A stretch of 64,000 bases of DNA from Chaetomium olivaceum. Taxonomy: Eukaryota > Ascomycota > Sordariomycetes > Sordariales > Chaetomiaceae. The notes beneath the pieces were generated by a model, which was not told where the DNA came from, searched no databases, and saw nothing but the letters and a program-made list of their open reading frames with translations. Made by a program: the position numbers and the translations under genes. Positions within the stretch are counted from its first letter, which is position 1. Each line of letters starts with the position of its first letter. This document shows, piece by piece, positions 56,580 to 64,000 of this stretch. The stretch spans positions 248,001 through 312,000 of the forward strand of contig JAYWVB010000012.1 of the NCBI GenBank assembly GCA_039881045.1. Reading direction: 5' to 3'.

Positions 56580-57526
56580 TGCGCACAAACCCAGAGGCTC
56601 TAAAACCTTCTGAACGGCCCACCGAACGGCCCACTGAACGACCTGTATCAGTTTTTATCTAAACACTGCATTCGAAGAAGGATAGGCACGATAGGGAATT
56701 GAACACAGAAATAACAAAAAAGGAGGAGAATATATACAATTAAGCGACGGCAAGAGGATTCTATCAAGGAAGGAAGTTCTTTTTTATCGTTATCAATACG
56801 TGGAACTACGAGGAAGGCCAAGAAAGCAACCTTTGCATCACACAGATATTTCTAGAGGCGAACCCCTGAGATTCGCTATACTTAAAACGTACATTAATGT
56901 TCGCTGCGAAAGGCCCACACTGCCTTTAAGTTGCCTTGGGAACGTAAATTCACAAACCATCATGGGGAGTCACTTATACGATCGCCGAAATGGACAACCT
57001 GTGTCTGCAGCCTAAAAGCTTTCGTAAACCTGGCCAACCAACAATTTAGGGAAGCAGTACAGTAGAAGGTGGAGTCACTACGTGAAACTACACGTAACTG
57101 GGGGTGTACCCAGGAGGAGCTGCGAGACATGCTGCCCAACGAGCAACTCACTACAAACAAGGACGCATGTGACAGGGATAACAGTGGGGTTTGGGAGGAT
57201 GTACAGGCTCAGGTTCAAGTCAAAGAGGAGGGGATGTAGGGAGCGAGACTAGAAGGTTGTGTGTATAAGCCCGAGTGCTAATAATCGCCATGAAAACCTT
57301 ATTGCACCGCGCTTTCATCAACTTCTGCTACCTAGCTACGCTTCCCATTTGGTTGCAGTCCACGGTCTTCCACAAATGTAGCACCAACCGGACTACAAAT
57401 GGCAAACACAAAATTCAGAACAAAGACAACAGAACTTGTCATTGTTGGCGGACATGACCCGTCTCCTTCGCGCCTATAGCGAGTCTAGGTTTAGGCAATC
57501 TCTTGGGTTGATACAAAAGATGCCGC
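56580..57526. other. AT-richer spacer after the LINE
   Basis: No gene is supported. Base composition is more AT-rich than the gene regions to the left, with several short frames lacking any domain. On the minus strand just before 57527 a few codons continue the reading of the neighbouring gene in another frame (see the gene at 57527-58163). Confidence 0.45.
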
Positions 57527-58163
57527 TTAACTGCTCAATGATGTTGGATCACTCCTCCATAGTGTGTACATTGAACATGATGCCGGCGTTCTTCTGTCTG
57601 CAATTCCCTCATCTTTGCTCAGAATCCACACAGCACCCTCAACCGGCCAGCCAGCGGCGACAAAGGTCTTTCCGAGACCCCCGGGGTGTAGTTTCGTGTT
57701 ATATTTGGCCCATGCGTATCCGCTCTCATCAGCCGGCACCTAGATAACGCACTGAGTTATTGGATTAGTGGACTGAGCACCTAGGTACCTTAGATAATAG
57801 TTCGAATTCAGAGTTATTACTCTTATTACCGTGCGCCTCTTCGTCGACGGCAGTGTCGAGATTAGTCAGATTGGGGCGCGGCACTGCTTTGACCCGTCTG
57901 TAACCCAGAAACTCGATCTCGACGGCAGAAGCGGCTGTGAGGACGTACGCTTCCCCCTTGATCGGCCAGCCCAACACCAAGGCGCTAGGTTCGGTGCCAT
58001 ATGACACCCTCTGCAGGGGCGGATCGAAGTACGGCCCTCTTTGAGCGTTGATGGCAGAAAATTGATCTGTTGCCCTGACGCTAGTAATCCCAGGTCGCGG
58101 CTTCACGGCTAGTTTAAGAAGTGTGGCCGCTGCTATGACCAGAAGAGTGGATTCGATGAACAT
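57527..58163 (-). CDS. Uncharacterised membrane-anchored protein (195 aa), C-terminus doubtful
   Basis: Minus-strand exons 58163-57789 and 57739-57527, joined in phase across a 49-bp intron (GTACCT donor, CACTAATCC branch, CTAG acceptor) to read FELLSK|VPADESGYAWAKYNTK. The N-terminus is a signal peptide or anchor (MFIESTLLVIAAATLLKLAV). No domain is recognised; GWPIKGEAYVL and GWPVEGAVWILSKDEG look like two related beta-turn motifs. After CSMYT the frame ends quickly (LWRSDPTSLSS), but an alternative frame reads MEE, a TGA, then SNIIEQLSGIFCINPRDCLNLDSL and a stop. That suggests the original C-terminus has been disrupted or misread. Lies tail-to-head with the lipocalin-like gene upstream, on the same strand. 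Confidence 0.55.
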
Positions 58164-58539
58164 AGGCGGCGCCGTTCTCCAGATGAGTGGCGTGGCGTAT
58201 GAAAGTTATGGGAAAGGAGGAGGACGTTGATGTTAGGCGTACCAGTTAAGTTAGAGCTCAAATGGCAGCGATATATCAATTTGTGCCGCGCAGGTTGCCC
58301 TGCTGGTTCCATCGGTCAAGAAACATGCCCGCGGTTATGTAACTGAGGCTAACGCTTACTCCAGCACACAGCACACAGCATATCCGTACGAACAGCGGTC
58401 CCTGTAACCGCCCCCCCCTCCCCCCCCCTTTCCAACGTTCCATTAGCACATGTCCCCATCTTTGCAGGCCCCGAGACAGCTGAAAGACCTGAACATCGCC
58501 ACGAGAATCCCCGGCAATTCATACGACCTAAAACTAAAT
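58164..58539. other. Spacer between two minus-strand genes
   Basis: Contains the promoter of the gene at 57527-58163 and the 3' region of the lipocalin-like gene. Notable only for two C runs near 58409-58428. Confidence 0.5.
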
Positions 58540-59091
58540 CTACCCTTTTGCCACCCGCTTCCACCATATGTCCGACCTGAACGTAGGGTCATCCGTCGTG
58601 ATCCAGACCAACAAATACGTCCCTTCCTCACGTTCGTACACATTATAGTTACGCCTCGACGTCGTCCCCACCATGGCCGGCACACTTGCAGCTATCAGAG
58701 GGCCGTGCAGGAGCTGGCCGCTATACTTTGTCGCCGGCACCGATGTGTTGATGCTGAAGAACCCTGCGTACGACATGGCGTGCTTGCCAACCAGCATCCA
58801 ATCCTCGTCGGCGTCGGTGTCTTTTGGAGGCCAGCGGATGTTTGTCGGGCGGAACTCCTCCTCCGTGGCTGCAATGTTCGCTGACACGTAACCGTAGCGG
58901 GTGTAGGTTAAGAGGCCGACTGGGTTCTTGCCCCAGGCGCTGGGTAGTTGGGTCCCATTTTGCCGGCTGAATCGCCGTTAGTAGTCCGGAGGCGCGACTC
59001 GTGAGGAGGAAGACGTGTGTGAAACTTACGCGGTGCTGTTTATCAGGGAATATGTCCCCGCAAGCGCGGCAATGATATGATCGGTCTTCAT
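58540..59091 (-). CDS. Lipocalin-like domain protein (162 aa)
   Basis: Two minus-strand exons, 59091-59030 and 58966-58540, across a 63-bp intron with a GTAAGT donor, CTACTAAC branch and TCAG acceptor; phase is kept. The single domain matches the fungal/bacterial lipocalin-like (Lipocalin_5) family: a starting helix and strand (HIIAALAGTYSLINSTA), then NPVGLLTYTRYGYVSANIAAT, ADEDWMLVGKHAMSYAGFF, LLHGPLIAASVPAMVGTTSRRNY and a C-terminal WWKRVAKG. Such small beta-barrels are thought to bind lipids or other hydrophobic ligands, and some occur in natural-product clusters; none is evident here. No signal peptide. The frame is intact and of usual length. Confidence 0.85.
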
Positions 59092-60813
59092 TGTGGTGGT
59101 GTGAGGAGAAGGCGGTCGTGTTAGATGTTGGATGCGGCGTAGCGAGGAAGAAGAGCGTGGGGAGAAGGAAGAGTCCCACAGCCGCCAACACAAGGGCATG
59201 TCATTTCGGTTTATGTAACTGACATTGCTGCCTCTGCCCGCATCCTCGACCTTGATCGCTGGCTGCGCAGATCGTGTGGGAAAAGGCCAAGGTGCAACGC
59301 AGGTCATGCAGGTGAGATTCAATAACCTTATGCGGGTGAGGGTGAGGGTCCATTGGGATCGGCACTACTTACTGCCGATGGCACTCGGCGTCTACATATT
59401 CTCGTGCCTTGTCTCCAATTGGTAAACCTATTGGGCTGACATATCCGAGCTCGGAATAGTGGTGTAACGTCTTTACGCACGCCTCGGACTTGAATTTATG
59501 ATTGGAGCTGATATGTCACCGCCCGGAATGGTGGTTGGTGGTCAGGCGCCACATTACAGTTCGCTTGGGTTTACCAAGAGTCATTGCCGCCGAACGAGGC
59601 GGGTTTCATTCATTAATTAAGAATGAATTATAGTATACAATCCATGCTTTACGTATTCTTTGTCCCCTGAATGACCCTATCTGGGGACTTGGGCATCGGC
59701 ATCTCCTCATGTGCCAAAAAGCTTTTGATCACGTCTAGGCTCGGCGCCGTACCTCGGGACTTCTCAGACCCCGAATGTAAAGCACCGAAGCGCTAGTTTT
59801 ACAGATGATGAACCGGCCACATAGCCGTAATCGTAACTCTACTCGTCTAGGTAGATGGTTATAGTTACGATCATTACGGAAAAGAGTTGCTCCTTTGTGT
59901 ATAATTATGTGACGAACCTCTCCTGGACCTCGTCCTGTTAGGGTTCAGTCTGATTGAACGTGTCTTGCAAAGGTACTAGGTTCGGTGCAGCCAAAAGGTG
60001 CACAACAAAGACTTGTCTCAACAGTAGGCTCTCGAGCTTGTAGCGAACTGTAGTTGTGATTGCTAACTGGAGAACTCCCAGAGCTCTCCAGAACGAGTGA
60101 CTATATACTATCTACTTGCGGGTGCTCACGGTGCTCAGAGCCCCATCGGCGAGCATCCTGAGCACTCGGTGCTCAGGGTGCTCGCGACCTCCTTAATGAG
60201 CAGAATGAGCACTTGCTCATTCCCTTGGCATGGCCCTTCGTGAGCACCAGGGCTGACGTTCCATTGGCCACACTCCTGTTCCTAATGATTGGCTCGGGAT
60301 ATTGCCAGCATACCCCGCCGGCCGGCTGCAGGCGGCCATAACCGTGACAAATTAGAAAAAGAATGGAACTGCCCGCTTGCCACGAATTACTGGGAGGGCT
60401 AGAGCCTCCGACTAAATATGTGGACCGCGAATGTAGGAGAATGCAACAGAAAAACGAGAAAATAGCCCTCCCCGGAGCTGGTTTAGGTACTATGCGTCAT
60501 CTTCTACACAAGAGATCCTAGAATGCTCGTATCTCTTGACTTAGGATGATGTCACCTTTGTGAAATTGCTTTGTCGCCGAACAACTCTTCGATCCGCACA
60601 ACTACCAGGGGCTTTATCGGGTTACATTCTTATGTGTGAACTAAACGGCCCCGGATCAATGAACCTGGCTTGCTGGTGGCCAGATATAAACTGCCAATTG
60701 ATGGTATATTTAAATTAGTGGACTACGCTTCGAGGGTGTTTAATTTGACTCAAGCCAGACCTACCTACCGGATTAGTCCCATTTACATCAAAACAACGGC
60801 TCCACTCCTCGAC
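59092..60813. other. 1.7-kb spacer with an inverted-repeat cluster
   Basis: No gene is supported. AT-richer than the left of the window. It contains the GTGCTC/GAGCAC repeat cluster (60121-60247). The last 150 bp lead into the ATG at 60814. Confidence 0.45.
60121..60247. repeat. Cluster of GTGCTC/GAGCAC direct and inverted repeats
   Basis: The words gtgctca and tgagcac recur at least seven times in 127 bp. The clearest unit is a perfect hairpin at 60157-60177, arms cctgagcac and gtgctcagg around a 3-base loop. Ggtgctcacggtgctcag at 60121-60138 is a direct repeat of the same word. Confidence 0.75.
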
Positions 60814-61682
60814 ATGGCTAGCCCCGCGAAGCCCAAGCTCGCCGAAAGAGCCAAGCGGCTCGTCAGAAGCTGCCTCCACCCCACCAACGATGATAGCAGC
60901 AAAATCGGCGATGTCGCGACCCTCGGCATAAAGGTCTACGGCGGCGACTGCTCCAGCCACTGGGTACCCGTCCACCCGCCGCTGACTCCATCCTCCCGAC
61001 AACCCCCAACCTGGCTCAATACATAGCCTGCCTCCCCGCACTCGCCCGCCACGCACAGTCCTGGCTGACCCATAACGACGCGCTCGAGGTAGACCAAGTA
61101 GGCGAACAGCTGAACGAGTTGGCGGACATGGCGGTCGAGCTGCAGGGTAAGCGCGCGTGGCCGGATCAGAACCCTGCGCAAGCGCGTGCGGGGCCGTTGC
61201 AGACGGTGGCGAGCCGAGTAAGGACGAGTATACGCGAGCTGCTAGAGAGTGAGCATCTGATAAAGGGTGAGGATGTGATTCCAGAGCTGGGAGTGCTGGC
61301 GGCGGAGGCGGCGAGAGAGTTGGGGATGTTGTGTATGGACTTAAGGTGGCGCGGGTGCAGGACCTGCGCGGGCCATTTGAGTTCAATCTTGATAGATGTT
61401 TACGTTTACTCTCGCAAATTCAGAAAATATTATCCGGGGTATTGTCACGGTGTCGTCTCCGTATGTACTGGAGGGGCCGTCCCCGTGTACAATCCCGGCC
61501 ACTGGACGCAAAGTTCCGAAGACCGCGTCGCGGGCAGAAGATTATTCTCAGCGGACAGGGAAGATCATGATCCAGGTCCAGTCATGGAGTGGGCTTATAG
61601 AGGGTGTATTGAACAGGAGTGTGCTGTGCTGTCTGCAAAACTGCCAGACCAGCCACCAAAACACAAACCTACAGATCCGTAG
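60814..61682 (+). CDS. Broken gene for an unrecognised helical protein
   Basis: Begins at an ATG at 60814 (MASPAKPKLAERAKRLVRSC). The first frame (HWVPVHPPL) runs into a second after a missing base near 60978-60983, continuing DSILPTTPNLAQYIACLPALARHAQSWLTHNDALEV and LNELADMAVELQGKRAW, helical and protein-like. After ELGMLCM near 61335 two frames compete: one reaches the stop at 61682, the other reads YGLKVARVQDLRGPFEFNLDRCLRLL. Either a further indel or decay is likely. No domain, signal or membrane segment is recognised. A long open frame on the opposite strand is judged a shadow. Confidence 0.4.
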
Positions 61683-61972
61683 ACCTGCTTGATATGGGGA
61701 CAGAACACAGGCTCGGCTGCATCAATGGGTAAACCGAGAAGTGTCCCCCTCTGAATCAGAGAGACGCGCATGCGCACATGCGCTGCAGGTTCTCACAGAT
61801 GCGCGGGCACATTGCGTTCCAAAAGTCGTGATTAAAGTGTCTGATTGCCTGCCTTCTGGCCAAAAGATTGAGCCGCCTCAGGGCCCTTATATACAATAAG
61901 AACGCGACGCGGAAACGGGAAAACAAACGCTCCCTACCCCTGAACAGGCCAGGAGGACCCAGTTCCACCTAC

Positions 61973-61990
61973 ACTGGGGCATGCCCCAGT
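61973..61990. repeat. Perfect 18-bp palindrome
   Basis: Actggggcatgccccagt equals its own reverse complement. Flanks are not extended symmetrically. No gene is adjacent. Confidence 0.85.
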
Positions 61991-62360
61991 TCAGTATAAC
62001 ACGACTTGAAGGAACTCATGGAAGCAAAAAGGGCTATGGGAACCCAAACTAGGATTAGAGAAGGCGATAGTTAATGTAAATAGCTAGTCTTTGGGTGGGG
62101 TTTAAAATTCATCCCCGGAATATAAACTCATGCTAGACATTCCGGCATTCACATGGCGTTTTTACATAGCGGTTTCATCCAATTCATGGATAATGCTATG
62201 AAGGAAAAGGCAGGCACACGCAATGGAGTTGGGGTTGAGTGGAGGGGGGGGGGGACAACGACCATAGGTACCAAATCATGGGGACAGTTACGTGGCACTA
62301 TCGTCTTGAAAGGCCATCATCCCCTTCTCATAACCGTGTCGGAGGCTGAAAGAAGGGGAC

Positions 62361-62380
62361 GGGGGGGGGGGGGGGGGGGG
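62361..62380. repeat. G20 homopolymer
   Basis: Twenty consecutive G residues, the longest run in the window, with an 11-base G run about 110 bp before it. True length is uncertain in any assembly. Confidence 0.8.
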
Positions 62381-62816
62381 CGTTGAAGCCTACGTGGCAT
62401 AGGACAAAAATGCTCTGCCGACGGTTACAGAGATATTATGCCAATCAAGCTGGTGTTGTGATGGTAACGAGGGTACTGGTTTGTCGCAGTAACCCACTTG
62501 TTAGTTTTTCGGGTGGTGTATGGCACGGGTATTTGCATAGCACCAAAGGACCAAACTTACGAAGCTCCTGGTCAACCTTAAACACGTATTTTCTGGTCTT
62601 TGTCTCGACTGTATGGTGGCTAGGTGGTGTAAGAATTGTTCCCGTCATCGAGATACTCTAACTAGCAGCGTTTGGCTCTCGTCTAACTGCATAGGCAAAC
62701 AACTACTCCGTATGGTCTAATTAATCACCAACTCGTTTAACTCCACTGCTCATTATGATGAAAGATATGCGGTGCAGGCTGACTCTCGAGGTTAGCGAGG
62801 GAAACGCTTGTCGACG

Positions 62817-63970
62817 TTATCTGCTCTCCTTTCTGGTCTGTCTCTGCTGTGCGTGTCTTAAAGGCTGGTTCACATTTCCAACAGATGATTCTTCCACGAC
62901 CTGGAAGGGATCCGGCCCGACAGTGCTGTATCGGTACGATAGCCGCATATTTGAGTCTCGGCCCGGAGCGTGAGATCCGGACGGCAGGTCCTTGTTCGGA
63001 CTATCCTCAATTCCCCCTAGCCATTGGCGTTAGTACGAGCCAAAACGGCCTGGGAGCGAGCTTGGGCATTGAGCTGAAAACTTACAAAGGAAGACGTAGC
63101 AAAATTCGGCCGCAACAGGGGCCCAGGTGGCTAGTGCCAAAACCTGACCAAAACTCCAGTCGTTCTGCGAGTCTGAGCTCCCGGCCGTGCTGAAGATTTT
63201 GTCCCTCAGTTCAAGAAAGAAGAAGAGAATGGCCCACATTAGTCCACAGACGGCCCACGCAATGCCGAACCGCCAGACAGACCGTAAGCCGCGTATCCAA
63301 CGAGTATTTACCACGCTGGGAATGCCAAAACCCGTGACAAAGAAGGCTGTGATAACCATCCACACCACGGGGACGACGATGACATATATCATGGCCTCCT
63401 CGGTGTCTCGCCAGTAGTCTGGGCCGCCACGTACGTCGCAGGGGTCGTACTCGGCATTTTGACGACTGTTGTAGTCTGGGTTTCCGCGTGGAGAGGGAAT
63501 GTCTGGATGATACCAAGGATCCAAATCGCAACCAAAACCACCCGCCGCATCCACACCCGGTTCATGTCCTTCTTTGACCGGCTTGGACTTTCCGTGTTGG
63601 GGCTCTTTAACGAGTATAGCACCAGAATGGGCAGCACGGAGAACGTCGAGGCTCGGAAGGAAAGAAGCATATCGTATGCGGTGCTGCTATGGTAAGGAAA
63701 GTCCGATGTATCGGGGAGAGCCGCTTGGTTATTCATGCCATGAACGCAAAGGTAGAGGCCGGCGCAAAGCATGGCGAGGCTCATGAGCATGGCCGAAGAT
63801 AGGAAGGCGTCAACTGAGCCCCGAAAGGAGTCGAGCATGCGCTGAGCAAGGGACAGCCTCCGATGTCCGTTGCCCTTATTGGGCCGGAAATACCGACGAA
63901 TATGCCATGTCGTAAAAGCTATCAAGTACATGGTTGCTAGTGCAGCTTCGATAATGTACGAGGTGAAAAC
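62817..63970 (-). CDS. Multi-pass membrane protein, 5' end outside window (361 aa visible)
   Basis: Partial gene on the minus strand. The first visible exon begins at 63970, right after an acceptor (TCTAAC branch, TTCCAG) at 63971-63972, so earlier exons lie beyond the window. Visible exons: 63970-63086 and 63016-62817, separated by a 69-bp intron (GTAAGT, TACTAAC, CTAG). About seven hydrophobic spans are seen: near TSYIIEAALATMYLIAF, SSAMLMSLAMLCAGLYLCV, FSVLPILVLYSL, VVLVAIWILGII, IYVIVVPVVWMVITAFFV, AWAVCGLMWAILFFF and ALATWAPVAAEFCYVFLW. A soluble Asn/Asp/Pro-rich loop sits before the fifth span. A missing base near 63478-63480 breaks the frame between HAET and DYNSRQNAEYDP. The polar C-terminal tail ends QRQTRKESR. 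Family not recognised. Confidence 0.7.
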
Positions 63971-64000
63971 CTGGAATAATAGAATTGTGTTAGACAAGGC

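Larger units (their letters stand above)
61683..62816. other. 1.1-kb spacer with palindrome and long G runs
   Basis: No gene is supported. It contains a perfect 18-bp palindrome (61973-61990), an 11-base G run (62244-62254) and a 20-base G run (62361-62380). The right end is the 3' region of the multi-TM gene. Confidence 0.5.

Noticed and set aside
60715..61386. 223-residue minus-strand frame opposite the broken gene at 60814
   Set aside because: Pro/Ser/Arg-rich and without an intron or domain; the plus-strand reading is more helical and protein-like.
7370..63480. Programmed ribosomal frameshifting as the cause of the frame breaks
   Set aside because: Shifts go in both directions, at ordinary G/C runs without a common slippery heptamer, in unrelated genes. 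Sequence error is simpler.
1..64000. CRISPR arrays, rRNA genes or a biosynthetic gene cluster
   Set aside because: No regularly spaced repeats, no rRNA sequence words and no polyketide, peptide-synthetase or terpene enzymes were seen.

Overview
The window looks like nuclear DNA of a filamentous ascomycete, most likely a Sordariomycete. The support is GC-rich coding sequence, short introns (about 50-110 bp) with GT...CTAAC/CTGAC...AG signals, alternating gene orientation with 0.3-3 kb spacers, and recognisably fungal proteins: an allantoate/nicotinate-type MFS permease, a GH55 glucanase, a DUF1996 secreted protein, a fungal GT25, an NLR-like NACHT protein and a Tad-type LINE. The species is not determined.

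Layout. 2.4-4.3 kb: a six-exon MFS permease. 5.7-6.1 kb: a 105-aa secreted cysteine-rich protein behind a TATA box. 6.6-9.2 kb (-): an unknown protein of about 845 aa. 10.0-14.1 kb: three small paralogous cysteine/CxxC proteins that all begin MC, interleaved with an unknown minus-strand gene. 14.5-16.0 kb (-): a GT25-like type II membrane glycosyltransferase. 16.7-17.8 kb: a cell-surface single-pass protein. 18.2-19.5 kb (-): a DUF1996 secreted protein. 22.7-25.1 kb: a NACHT STAND/NLR-like protein. 25.4-30.3 kb: a RING protein divergent from the Prp22/DHX8 splicing helicase. 31.0-31.7 kb (-): a second small secreted cysteine protein. 33.7-36.1 kb: a beta-TrCP/FWD-1-like F-box/WD40 protein. 39.3-41.7 kb: GH55. 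42.5-43.6 kb: a FIT/Scs3 lipid-droplet protein. 43.9-45.2 kb: Ap4A phosphorylase. 45.5-48.0 kb (-): a SANT/Myb-like protein with simple-repeat expansions. 51.2-56.6 kb: a nearly complete Tad-clade LINE. 57.5-64.0 kb: a sparser end with an unknown gene, a lipocalin-like gene, a broken unknown gene and the 3' part of a multi-TM protein.

The clearest window-wide observation is that many genes, including a splicing helicase and the LINE polyprotein, are each interrupted by single-base frame breaks, mostly in short G/C runs, with intact coding on both sides. This pattern fits base-calling or assembly indels better than gene decay, so most affected genes are annotated as one CDS with a marked break.

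The most attractive candidates for new biology are the MC-type cysteine/CxxC paralogue cluster (10-14 kb), the NLR-like NACHT protein that ends without a repeat array, and the two small secreted cysteine proteins. No multi-gene pathway or biosynthetic cluster is evident. Housekeeping genes (prp22, APA, FIT, FWD-1-like) lie beside accessory, probably fast-evolving genes.
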